In this document: in pieces, positions 33,106 through 40,822 of the stretch
Position numbering within the stretch: the first letter of the stretch is position 1
Layout: each line of letters begins with the position of its first letter
DNA from: Oscillospiraceae bacterium
GTDB lineage: Bacteria > Bacillota > Clostridia > Oscillospirales > Ruminococcaceae
NCBI GenBank assembly: GCA_015067145.1
Contig: SVNA01000005.1
Location: forward strand, 1 to 64,000
Length of the DNA stretch: 64,000 bases
Reading direction: 5' to 3'
Notes under the pieces: generated by a model
The model's input: only the letters and a program-made list of their open reading frames with translations
What the model was told of the DNA's origin: nothing
The model's database searches: none
Position numbers and translations under genes: made by a program

Positions 33106-34521
33106 TTAAGCTTTGCCTCTCTTTCTTTTCATCAGCCCTTTCAGCAGCTGCTTTGCAAATACCAGCAGCGGCTTTACGCTGAGAATGATGATTACAACTG
33201 TTATAACTACACAGTATACAGCCCAGTGCTGAATGTTTTTCAGCATAATGACTGTCATAGCCCCCATAAGTGCTGTGTTGAGCAGCATGTGGACAGGGGA
33301 GATGTTGATGTTGATGAATTTTCTTGTGTTGACTGCCCTGAGACCGAACACCACAACATAGCTGGCAAGGGTTGCAAGGGCTGCACCCTGTGCACCAAGT
33401 TTCGGGATAAGAATAAGGTTCAGTGCAATGTTTGTAACGGCACCCGCCATCATTGTGGCAAGGTTAAGGCCGCCGCGTTTTTCCACCATATAGATGCTGG
33501 TCATAAAGGTGGAGAAGCAGGCGAAGATGGTTGCCATAATCAGCACAGGCACAAAGGTCCAGGCTTCAAAGTAGGCTTCGTCTGCAAGGAGGGAGATAAG
33601 GGGTTTGCACAGCAGGATAATGCCTGCACCGCCGATAAATACAATGCTCTGGTATGCCTTGAAAACGTTGGTGAAGAAACGGCTGGTGTGTTTTTCGCCG
33701 CTTTCCTTTACTGCGGAAATCTGCCATGCTTCCAGGAAGATTGTGGCAAACACATTGATGATACTTGGCAGCTTGTAGCTGATATCGTAGATGCCGTTTA
33801 CAGTGTCGCCGCAGAAATATGCAACAAGATAGCGGTCACTTACGTTGGTTATCCACCATGCAATGCTGGCAGGGATTAACGGCAGGCAGTAACGCAGCAT
33901 CTCCTTGGCGATTTCTTTGTCCAGTTTGGAGATGTCAAAGTATCTCCATGCGGAGGAAATAACACTGAGGAAAACAACGCTTAAAAAGTCTGCACCGATG
34001 ATGGCGGCAATATAGCCCATGGCACCCCAGCGGAACTTTAGCAGAAATACGCACACAAGAACAAGGGTGTTTACTGTGGCAAGGATGCCGTCAAAGGCGT
34101 AAAGCTTTGTGTAGGTCTTTGCACGGACAAACTGCTGTACAAGGGTGCGGCTGCAGCTCATCAGCAGATAGAGATACAGCATCCAGATGTATTTGTGTAT
34201 AAATTCCACACGGTTTAAAAGTGGGAACAGGGCGATAAGGATAAGATAGCCTGCACCCAATGTGAACACCCCTGTGGTGAACACTGTACGCTTGGAATAT
34301 TTGTCATCAAGACCAAAACGGATGATACTGTTGGAGATGCCAAGGCTTACCAGAGGGATAAGCAGGTTGGCGGTCTGCATCATCAGGCTCACGTCGCTGT
34401 TTTCGGCAGGAGAGAGCACTGCGGTGTAGATTGGCATAAGCAGGAACACCAGAAACTTGCTGCTGAAACTGCTTATAAAAAACAGCACCGTATTGGAAAA
34501 CAAAAATTTGTATCGGTTCAT
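33106..34521 (-). CDS. Polysaccharide flippase (MVF/Wzx family)
   Basis: A 471-aa integral membrane protein with about 12-14 helices, the size and pattern of oligosaccharide-lipid flippases (N-terminal FFISSFSSKFLVFLLMPIYT, a mid helix with ASIAWWITNVSDRYLV). It would move lipid-linked glycan units across the membrane. It is the first gene of the minus-strand cluster and faces the GT2 gene across a 230-bp AT-rich divergent promoter region, so the glycan genes may be co-regulated. The C-terminus is rich in Lys/Arg. Confidence 0.85.
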   Translation of the reverse strand: MNRYKFLFSNTVLFFISSFSSKFLVFLLMPIYTAVLSPAENSDVSLMMQTANLLIPLVSLGISNSIIRFGLDDKYSKRTVFTTGVFTLGAGYLILIALFPLLNRVEFIHKYIWMLYLYLLMSCSRTLVQQFVRAKTYTKLYAFDGILATVNTLVLVCVFLLKFRWGAMGYIAAIIGADFLSVVFLSVISSAWRYFDISKLDKEIAKEMLRYCLPLIPASIAWWITNVSDRYLVAYFCGDTVNGIYDISYKLPSIINVFATIFLEAWQISAVKESGEKHTSRFFTNVFKAYQSIVFIGGAGIILLCKPLISLLADEAYFEAWTFVPVLIMATIFACFSTFMTSIYMVEKRGGLNLATMMAGAVTNIALNLILIPKLGAQGAALATLASYVVVFGLRAVNTRKFININISPVHMLLNTALMGAMTVIMLKNIQHWAVYCVVITVVIIILSVKPLLVFAKQLLKGLMKRKRGKA

Positions 34522-34754
34522 TTAAACTGTCCTTATAACAATAATAAAAATAAGATACTTTATTACATACTATAACTAATATATCATATCATACAAAATT
34601 ATATTTTGCAATTTGCAAAAAGGTGAAAATTATCGCATATAAAAGCAAAATCATCGTTTTTATCAGAAAAGTTGCAACAAATTACAGGATATGGTAAACT
34701 GTTATGATAGAAAGATATGTATTTTTATTAAAAATTCCCTGCAAGGAGAATTGT

Positions 34755-35747
34755 ATGAAAGCAAGTATTATTATCCCGAACCTCAACGGAGAAGGCTGGA
34801 TTGAAGACTCCATCCGCAGCTGTATAAACCAGCAGTTTAACGGCGAATACGAAATTATTGTTATCGACAACGGAAGCAAGGATAATTCCGTGGAGATTAT
34901 AAAGAGATGTGCAGAGGACTTTGAAAATTTTGTGCTTATCTGCAACGATACCAATACAGGCTTTGACCATGCGGTAAACCAGGGTATCGAGGCTTCCAAG
35001 GCGGAATATGCGGTTATGTTCAACAACGATGCCTTTGCGGAACCTGACTGGCTGCAGACACTTGTGGACACTGCCGACAGCGATGAAAAAATCTTCTCTG
35101 TGGGCGGGCTGATGGTGCAGCATTTTAACCGTCATCTTGCGGACGACGCCAGCGACTATGTGCCGCTGTTCGGCTGGACCTGCAAACGCGGCGACGGACT
35201 GAGAAAAGAAAGATATAACAAAACGGAACGAGTATTCTCCAACTGCGGCGGTGCGGCACTTTACCGCAGAAGCATATTGGACGAAATCGGCTGGTTTGAC
35301 GAAGCGTTTTTTGCCTACGGCGAAGACGTGGACCTTGGCTGGCGTGGCAACAATGCGGGGTACAAAAATATCTACAATCCAAAGGCTGTCTGCTACCACA
35401 TCTGCAGTGCAACCACTGGGGGAAGATACAACGACTTCAAGGCGGAAAAAAGCGGCCAGAATACCATTCTGCTGCTGTACAAAAATCAGCCGCTGCTTAT
35501 GCTTATACTCAACTTTCCTTTCCAGCTTATCGGCTATCTGCCAAAGGTGGCTATGTACTATGCCCGCGGTTTTGGCAAGCCTTTTATGAAAGGTACATTC
35601 AAAGGGATAAAAATGTGCAGAGAGGTGGAAAAATACCCGTTTAAACTGAAAAATCTGGGCAGCTATCTCTGGGCGGAATGGACAATGTTCAAACACTGCT
35701 TTACATATGTAAACTACCGTGTGAGAAGATTTTTTGGCTGGATATAA
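34755..35747 (+). CDS. Glycosyltransferase family 2
   Basis: A 330-aa GT-A glycosyltransferase. The N-terminus is ASIIIPNLNGEGWIEDSIRS, followed by VIDNGSKDNS, the DxD-like site in VMFNNDAFAE, NCGGAALYRR, and the catalytic-region FDEAFFAYGEDVDLGWR, typical of rhamnosyl-/GT2 enzymes. Start 34755 follows AAGGAGA; an in-frame ATG at 34704 lies in the promoter region and has no ribosome site. It diverges from the flippase gene. The sugar specificity is unknown. Confidence 0.87.
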   Translation: MKASIIIPNLNGEGWIEDSIRSCINQQFNGEYEIIVIDNGSKDNSVEIIKRCAEDFENFVLICNDTNTGFDHAVNQGIEASKAEYAVMFNNDAFAEPDWLQTLVDTADSDEKIFSVGGLMVQHFNRHLADDASDYVPLFGWTCKRGDGLRKERYNKTERVFSNCGGAALYRRSILDEIGWFDEAFFAYGEDVDLGWRGNNAGYKNIYNPKAVCYHICSATTGGRYNDFKAEKSGQNTILLLYKNQPLLMLILNFPFQLIGYLPKVAMYYARGFGKPFMKGTFKGIKMCREVEKYPFKLKNLGSYLWAEWTMFKHCFTYVNYRVRRFFGWI

Positions 35748-35786
35748 CAAAGCTGAACCGGATAATTGCAATAATTCAGATGATAG

Positions 35787-35821
35787 AATAAGCTATGTGC
35801 ATTGCACATAGCTTATTTTTG
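35787..35821 (+). terminator. Terminator of the GT2 gene
   Basis: AATAAGCTATGTGC and GCACATAGCTTATT around a 3-base loop, followed by TTTG. Confidence 0.88.
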
Positions 35822-35838
35822 TGAAAAGGAGAATATAA

Positions 35839-36474
35839 ATGGGTAAAAAATACGGTTATGTTCGTGTCAGCACCAGAGAGCAGTGTGAAGACAGGCAGTT
35901 GAATGCCATGGCAGAACTTGGAATTGAAAAAAACAATGTATATATTGATAAACAATCCGGCAAGGATTTTAAACGCCCGCAGTATCAGAAACTTCTGCGT
36001 AAATTAAAGGAAAATGATGTTTTGTTTATAAAAAGCATTGACCGCATGGGGAGAAATTATGAGGAAATTATTGACCAGTGGAGGATAATAACAAAGGAAA
36101 TCAAAGCAGATGTTGTTGTGCTGGATATGCCGCTGCTGGATACAAGGAATAAAAGCAACGGACTTACGGGAAAGTTTGTTGCAGATATGGTGTTACAGAT
36201 ATTGTCCTATGTGGCACAGACAGAAAGAGAATTTATCAGGCAAAGACAGAGAGAGGGGATAGAGGCGGCCAAAGCAAGGGGCGTTAAATTTGGAGCAAGG
36301 CAGAAACCGTTGCCGGAAGAATTTTCAGCTATTAAAAAGAGATGTGAAAACGGAGAAATTTCTCTGCGTGAGGGTGCACGAATACTGAAAATGTCCTATT
36401 CAAGTTTTTACAGACACTACAATATGCAGCAGGCTGCTTCGGAAAGTAGACTTTTATGGATACATGTGTTATAG
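35839..36474 (+). CDS. Serine recombinase / resolvase
   Basis: A 211-aa site-specific recombinase. The catalytic domain starts YGYVRVSTREQCEDRQLNA with the nucleophile Ser about residue 10. Conserved arginines follow in IKSIDRMGRNYEE and in TEREFIRQRQREG. The last 40 residues form a DNA-binding helix-turn-helix (ISLREGARILKMSYSSFYRH). It is a resolvase/invertase-sized protein, not a large integrase. It lies between two glycosyltransferase genes, so it may be a leftover of a mobile element or may invert nearby DNA; I see no obvious inverted sites flanking a promoter. Confidence 0.87.
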   Translation: MGKKYGYVRVSTREQCEDRQLNAMAELGIEKNNVYIDKQSGKDFKRPQYQKLLRKLKENDVLFIKSIDRMGRNYEEIIDQWRIITKEIKADVVVLDMPLLDTRNKSNGLTGKFVADMVLQILSYVAQTEREFIRQRQREGIEAAKARGVKFGARQKPLPEEFSAIKKRCENGEISLREGARILKMSYSSFYRHYNMQQAASESRLLWIHVL

Positions 36475-36610
36475 TTAAAAATAAACATATAAAAGATATA
36501 ATTGCCGATGTAAATGCAGACGGAATGTTTGTTTATACATACATTTGCAAATTCATGTCTGATTATAAAAGTCTGGTTTTTAAATCACGGATAAAGTTTT
36601 GGAGACTGTT

Positions 36611-37618
36611 ATGGAAAAGAAAAAGATAAAGATAAATTATCTCGGATTCTGGAAAGATCTGGACAAAGAGAACAATTTTTTCACCAACATACTCAAGGAA
36701 AGATATGATGTGGAAATATCAGACAGGCCCGATTTTCTCTTTGTGTCACTGTTCTGCAAACCTTTTGAGTATATGAAGTACGACTGTGTGCGTATTCTTT
36801 ATACAGGGGAACCTTTTTCTCCCGACTTCAATGTGTTTGACTACGCCATAGCATTTGACAAAATTGATTTTGGGGACAGATACTACAGGTATCCTTATGC
36901 CCTGCTGGAACTGGAAAGAGCAAAAACAGTTAAGGCAATGACAAGGGAAGAAGCGGAGAAAGCTCTGGCGGAGAAAAAGTACTTTGCAAACTTTATCTAC
37001 AGCCATCATTCCGCCCACGGTGAAAGGGAGAAGATGCTGGAAGTTATGTCTGCCTACAAGCGTGTGGAATGTATCGGTTCTTTCAGAAACAATATGGAAG
37101 ACGGCAGAACAGTAAAACGTTTTGACGGCAAAATAGAATTTCTCAGACAGTGTAAATTTACAATAGCAGGGGAAAGCATAGGCCTTCCGGGCTTTAACAC
37201 CGAAAAAATTGTAAATGCTTTTGAGGGAAATACTGTTCCGCTGTATTTCGGTGACCCTGAGATATGCGAGGAGTTCAACAGCAAGGCGTTTATAAATGTA
37301 AGCGACTACGAGAGCATAGAAAAAGCGGTGGAAAAGGTTGTTGAAATTGACAATGACGACGAAGCATATATCGCTATGCTTATGGAGCCTAAATATATCA
37401 GTGATACATACGTTGATGATATGTATAACGGTATGAAGGAGTTCCTTTTCAATATCTTTGACCAGGAAACTGAAAAAGCATACCGCCGCTGCAGATATTA
37501 TATTGCCAAAACACACTGCGACAGAATGGCAGAGTATGCAAAGATAAGACAGAGCGGCTGGTACAGATTTATTTACGGCTGGCTGGCACCTAAGGTTGTA
37601 AAACTGCTGGGAAGATAG
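36611..37618 (+). CDS. Glycosyltransferase family 10 (fucosyltransferase-like)
   Basis: A 335-aa protein with the C-terminal GT10 signature. RVECIGSFRNN, KRFDGKIEFLRQCKFTIAGE and the PGFNTEKIVNAFEGNTVPLY segment followed by FGDP match alpha-1,3-fucosyltransferases. It would add fucose or a similar deoxysugar to a surface glycan. The ATG at 36611 is preferred over the TTG at 36599 because GGAG lies at the right distance only for the ATG. The gene is downstream of the recombinase and close to the GT2 and flippase genes. Confidence 0.85.
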   Translation: MEKKKIKINYLGFWKDLDKENNFFTNILKERYDVEISDRPDFLFVSLFCKPFEYMKYDCVRILYTGEPFSPDFNVFDYAIAFDKIDFGDRYYRYPYALLELERAKTVKAMTREEAEKALAEKKYFANFIYSHHSAHGEREKMLEVMSAYKRVECIGSFRNNMEDGRTVKRFDGKIEFLRQCKFTIAGESIGLPGFNTEKIVNAFEGNTVPLYFGDPEICEEFNSKAFINVSDYESIEKAVEKVVEIDNDDEAYIAMLMEPKYISDTYVDDMYNGMKEFLFNIFDQETEKAYRRCRYYIAKTHCDRMAEYAKIRQSGWYRFIYGWLAPKVVKLLGR

Positions 37619-37674
37619 GCAGAGAGCTTTTGAGGTGCTGTATGCAGCTGCTGCAAAACCGATAAAGGAAAGAT

Positions 37675-37706
37675 AAAAAAGTGAGTATCGTGGGATACTC
37701 ACTTTT
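37675..37706. terminator. Bidirectional terminator
   Basis: A6-GTGAGTATC-gtgg-GATACTCAC-T5, between the GT10 gene and the convergent lipoprotein gene. Confidence 0.9.
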
Positions 37707-37717
37707 TGTATATCTGA

Positions 37718-38293
37718 TTAACCGATTACAGTTTTCTGAATTTCTTTAAGGTCGCTGGCTATAAAGCGAGTGGTTGTTTCGGTTTCGCCCCAGAAATAGC
37801 CATCGCTACTGCCTTCGTGGAGGATACCGGAGCAAAGGAAGCTGAGAGCAATATCTTCTTCTGTTTCCAGTACAAAGTCAAATTCTGCCAGCTGTGCATC
37901 ACAACTGATAGTGTCGTAAACTGTGCCTGTTTTGTTGTCCACGATAAACAGGATAACATCGTTGCTCATAACTTCGCCGTTGGAAGCGGTCCATGCAATA
38001 CCTGCTTTTACATTGCAGAGTACATAGTCTACAGCAAATCCTTCAACATCGTCACATTTAAGTGTATATGCCGCAACAAACTGAGGAAGTGCAGGTTTTT
38101 CTCCGAAGGTTTCTTCGTAGAGAGCAATACCGTTTGTATAGGTTTCGCTTTCGAAGAATTTTTTGGATGCATCGATAACAGCCTGTTTTTCGCTGTCGCT
38201 TGCCGCTGTTTTTTCGATTGTCGGTTCGCCGCCGCAGGCAGCAAGGGAAAGACAGAGTGCAGCTGCCATTAATATGGATATAAATTTTTTCAT
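37718..38293 (-). CDS. Predicted lipoprotein of unknown function
   Basis: A 191-aa protein with a clear lipoprotein signal (KKFISILMAAALCLSLAAC, Cys about residue 20). The start is placed at the ATG at 38293, not at the in-frame codon at 38314, because the signal peptide begins there with AAAGG upstream. The mature part is acidic and shows no recognised domain. It is a single gene between terminators. Function unknown. Confidence 0.75.
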   Translation of the reverse strand: MKKFISILMAAALCLSLAACGGEPTIEKTAASDSEKQAVIDASKKFFESETYTNGIALYEETFGEKPALPQFVAAYTLKCDDVEGFAVDYVLCNVKAGIAWTASNGEVMSNDVILFIVDNKTGTVYDTISCDAQLAEFDFVLETEEDIALSFLCSGILHEGSSDGYFWGETETTTRFIASDLKEIQKTVIG

Positions 38294-38371
38294 AGTTTTA
38301 CCTTTCTGTGCCAATAAGATATATGTTTATTTTATAGGTCTTTCCAAAAACTGTCAATGTATGGGTCAAAG

Positions 38372-38401
38372 AAAAATACCGCCGAAGGATATCGGCGGTA
38401 C
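38372..38401 (-). terminator. Terminator of the hemolysin III-type gene
   Basis: On the minus strand TACCGCCGA...TCGGCGGTA is followed by T5. Confidence 0.8.
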
Positions 38402-38450
38402 CAAGGAAAAAAAGAAATGAAATGGTTAAACCATAGGGTTTTGTCGGGTA

Positions 38451-39107
38451 TCAGTAGCTCATGGGCAGCACATAGATTGCAACACACAGATAGTGCAGCA
38501 AGGTGCCTGTAAATACAAACAGATGCCATATACTGTGCATATATTTATATTTGAGTTTGTAGAAGACGATGCCTCCTGTGTAGGCAAGGCCACCGGCCAG
38601 CAGCAGCCAGAAGGCAGGGCCGTGGAGTGCGGCAACAATGTCTTTTATGGCAAAAATAATTGCCCAGCCCATAATAACATAAAGCACAAGACCAAGTTTT
38701 TCGGTTTTTTCAAGGCTTACGGCGTTCATCACTATACCTGCAAGGGCACACACCCAAACTGTAACAGCCACCCACACACCCTTTGGATTGCCACGCAATG
38801 CCAGCAGGCAGAAAGGTGTGTATGTGCCTGCGATAAGGATAAAGATGGAGGTATGGTCAAATATACGGAAAACCTTTTTCACCTTTTCAAAGGGAAAGGC
38901 ATGGTACAAAGTGGACATGGTGTAGAGGATAACCATGGATATGCCGTACACAACACAGGACAAAACGGAGGTTAAATCTCCAAAACAGGCAGCAAGGGTT
39001 ACAAGCACGCTGGCACCGATAACCGAAAACAAAGCACCTACACCGTGGCTTACACTGTTGAAAACTTCTTCCCCCACTGTGTATCTTTTTATTGGTTTCT
39101 GGGACAT
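38451..39107 (-). CDS. Hemolysin III / PAQR family membrane protein
   Basis: A 218-aa protein with seven hydrophobic helices and the family signatures NSVSHGVGALFSV, STLYHAFP, FDHTSIFILIAGTYTPF and MHSIWHLFVFTGTLLHY. The conserved Ser, Asp and His residues form a metal site like that of adiponectin receptors. The name hemolysin III is historical; a lipid hydrolase or membrane-homeostasis role is more likely. The start is the ATG at 39107, six bases inside the longest frame. Confidence 0.87.
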   Translation of the reverse strand: MSQKPIKRYTVGEEVFNSVSHGVGALFSVIGASVLVTLAACFGDLTSVLSCVVYGISMVILYTMSTLYHAFPFEKVKKVFRIFDHTSIFILIAGTYTPFCLLALRGNPKGVWVAVTVWVCALAGIVMNAVSLEKTEKLGLVLYVIMGWAIIFAIKDIVAALHGPAFWLLLAGGLAYTGGIVFYKLKYKYMHSIWHLFVFTGTLLHYLCVAIYVLPMSY

Positions 39108-39350
39108 AATCAAACTTCTTTCTGCATATAGTTTTTAAAACTATATTATAAGGTTATAATTATAATATACCTGAAATGGAAATAAAGCAATAGCAAAAAT
39201 GTGAAAATTTTGCTTTTTTGTGCGGTATATGTTAGAATACGGCTGACAGATGTTTCTGTATATATTATTGACGGTTTTGCCAGGGTAAAACCGCATATAT
39301 TTCTGTATAAAATATTAAAATACCAATTTGTGACAAAAAGGAGAATTTTT

Positions 39351-39566
39351 GTGGATAAAAGAATTGAGAGAATAAACTTCCTTGCAAAAAAATCCAGGGA
39401 AGAAGGCCTTACAGAAGCTGAAAAGGCAGAACAGCAGAAGCTGCGTCAGGAATATCTGGCAGATTTCCGCAAAAGCTTCCGCCGCCAGCTTGAAAACACC
39501 GACATCAAATACGAGGACGGCGAGACAATCCCTCTTACAGAGTTTAAAAAGGGAAAAATGCAGTAA
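39351..39566 (+). CDS. DUF896 / YnzC family protein
   Basis: A 71-aa two-helix protein (RIERINFLAKKSREEGLTEA, EKAEQQKLRQEYLADFRKSF) matching the YnzC/DUF896 family linked to SOS-regulated genes in Bacillus, but of unknown function. The start is GTG at 39351 following AAAAGGAG, where the family begins. The terminator lies 40 bp downstream. Confidence 0.85.
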   Translation: MDKRIERINFLAKKSREEGLTEAEKAEQQKLRQEYLADFRKSFRRQLENTDIKYEDGETIPLTEFKKGKMQ

Positions 39567-39606
39567 TTGTTTGCGGTACTGCCATAATGTGAAAGGTAAA
39601 GCGGAA

Positions 39607-39632
39607 CACCCTGAAATCAGGGGGTTTTTTGT
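39607..39632 (+). terminator. Terminator of the DUF896 gene
   Basis: CACCCTGA-aa-TCAGGGgG followed by T6. Confidence 0.82.
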
Positions 39633-39719
39633 TTGAAATGATTAGTTGTTAATTTTTTAATGATTTGTTAACAGATTGGGATAATCGTTTTAAATTTCTT
39701 AATAACTGTTTAACAACCA

Positions 39720-39850
39720 TTACACAAATAGATGTTAAGATATAATCACAATAACAAAGTAAGAATTAAAAACATAACAATTTTTCTCTCCTCTTAATAA
39801 AATATACTTTCCCTGCAAAAACGCTCTTGTGCAAAGAGCGTTTTTGCTTT
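39720..39850 (+). ncRNA. Candidate small RNA with a CU-rich anti-Shine-Dalgarno stretch
   Basis: TTACAC (39720-39725) and TATAAT (39741-39746) with a 15-bp spacer precede about 100 nt of non-coding sequence that ends at a strong terminator (CAAAAACGCTCTT...AAGAGCGTTTTTG, 39816-39850). The unpaired part contains TTTTTCTCTCCTCTT (39781-39795), complementary to ribosome binding sites. The following arsR gene appears to have its own promoter. It could instead be an arsR leader; this 350-bp gap holds no gene. Confidence 0.45.
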
Positions 39851-39917
39851 TGTTGCGAAAAATATAAAATAGTGATAAAATATAAAGACTGAATATATTT
39901 CCGAAAGGATTTTTTAT

Positions 39918-40283
39918 ATGAAAAACAACAAAAGCTGCTCCTGCTGCGAAAAGCATCACAGCACTGTGGTAAAAGCCATGGAAAATATGCCTGCAGACAG
40001 TCGGATTGATGCTCTCAGTGCTTTTTTTAAAATGATGGGAGACCCCACAAGGATAAAGATGATGTATCTTATGTCCCGGGGTGAGGTGTGTGTGCAGGAT
40101 ATTGCCTCTGCCCTTGGGATGACAAAATCTGCAATCAGCCATCAGCTCAGCGGTCTTAAAGCCAGCGGAATTGTAAAAAGCCGGCGTGACGGCAAAAATG
40201 TGTTTTATTCCATTGATGATGACCATGTGCAGGCGGTGCTGAGCCTTGCCATGACGCATATACAGCACAGGCATACAGACTGA
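39918..40283 (+). CDS. ArsR/SmtB-family metal-sensing repressor
   Basis: A 121-aa winged-helix repressor. A Cys-rich N-terminus (SCSCCEKHH), the recognition helix SALGMTKSAISHQLSGLKAS, and a C-terminal helix DDDHVQAVLSLAMTHIQHRH with the Asp/His pattern of the alpha-5 zinc site. It probably releases DNA on binding Zn, Cd or Pb. The operator pair at 40394-40447 just upstream of the HMA and ATPase genes is its likely target. Confidence 0.87.
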   Translation: MKNNKSCSCCEKHHSTVVKAMENMPADSRIDALSAFFKMMGDPTRIKMMYLMSRGEVCVQDIASALGMTKSAISHQLSGLKASGIVKSRRDGKNVFYSIDDDHVQAVLSLAMTHIQHRHTD

Positions 40284-40301
40284 TAATAATGATTGGTACA
40301 G

Positions 40302-40332
40302 ATACCCTGATGCCCGTCGGGGTATTTTGTTT
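40302..40332 (+). terminator. Terminator of the arsR-type gene
   Basis: GATACCCTGA...TCGGGGTATT with a T-rich tail, 20 bp after the stop codon. Confidence 0.6.
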
Positions 40333-40387
40333 TATATAATGCACAAAAAGATTTTTGATTTTTCTACGGCGAAATTGCCATCGGCTA

Positions 40388-40447
40388 TTGACAGTTGAAC
40401 GGTTGTTCAACTATAATATATTTAGAACGGTTGAATGAGTGCTCAAC
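40388..40447 (+). promoter_or_regulatory. Metal-efflux promoter with two ArsR operators
   Basis: A consensus promoter TTGACA (40388-40393) and TATAAT (40412-40417). The 18-bp spacer is itself a dyad, GTTGAACGGTTGTTCAAC, with 7-bp arms. A second dyad, GTTGAATGAGTGCTCAAC, lies at 40430-40447, exactly 36 bp downstream. Both match the ArsR/SmtB operator pattern TTGAA-n-TTCAA. Repressor binding would block RNA polymerase directly. Confidence 0.82.
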
Positions 40448-40540
40448 TGTTTGGCTTGCATTGCGGACAAAGAGCCTTTTATCCGCATAAAGTATCAAAA
40501 GAGAAAATATAAATACTATACATAAAAGAGGAAAAAAGCT

Positions 40541-40762
40541 ATGACAAAAACATACCGTCTCACAGGTCTGTGCTGTGCAAACTGTGCCGCAAGAATGGAA
40601 AGACTCATCGAAAAAATCGACACAGTGGAGGAGGTAACCCTCAACTTTATGACAGCAAAGCTGATTGTTGATATGGACGAAAAGGCTGTTGAAGCAACCG
40701 AAGAAAAGATTATGGCGGCTATAGCAAAGGTAAGCCGTGAAGTGGTTATGACAAGGGCATAA
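40541..40762 (+). CDS. HMA-domain metallochaperone
   Basis: A 73-aa single heavy-metal-associated domain. The metal site is GLCCANCAARM (Cys-x-x-Cys). The rest has the ferredoxin-like beta-alpha-beta pattern. It stands in for the N-terminal HMA domain that is missing from the ATPase encoded next. It likely delivers Zn/Cd/Pb-type ions to the pump. Confidence 0.88.
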   Translation: MTKTYRLTGLCCANCAARMERLIEKIDTVEEVTLNFMTAKLIVDMDEKAVEATEEKIMAAIAKVSREVVMTRA

Positions 40763-40781
40763 TTCTGTAAAAAAGGTACAG

Positions 40782-40810
40782 GTGCACGGCGGGAAACGCC
40801 GTGCACTTTT
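40782..40810 (+). terminator. Intercistronic GC-rich hairpin between HMA and ATPase genes
   Basis: GTGCACGGCG and CGCCGTGCAC form a 10-bp stem with GGAAA loop and TTTTA after it. It lies within 15 bp of the ATPase ATG. It could act as a partial terminator or as a stabiliser of the upstream HMA mRNA, giving more chaperone than pump. Confidence 0.6.
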
Positions 40811-40822
40811 AGGGAGAAATAT

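Noticed and set aside
32353..33879. 508-codon open frame on the plus strand
   Set aside because: It is antisense to apbE, trmB and the flippase gene, all of which have clear family motifs. Its translation is cysteine-rich nonsense without a ribosome site.
36456..36629. 57-codon frame (MDTCVIVKNKHIKD...) between the recombinase and the GT10 gene
   Set aside because: No ribosome site, it overlaps both neighbours and has no recognisable motif.
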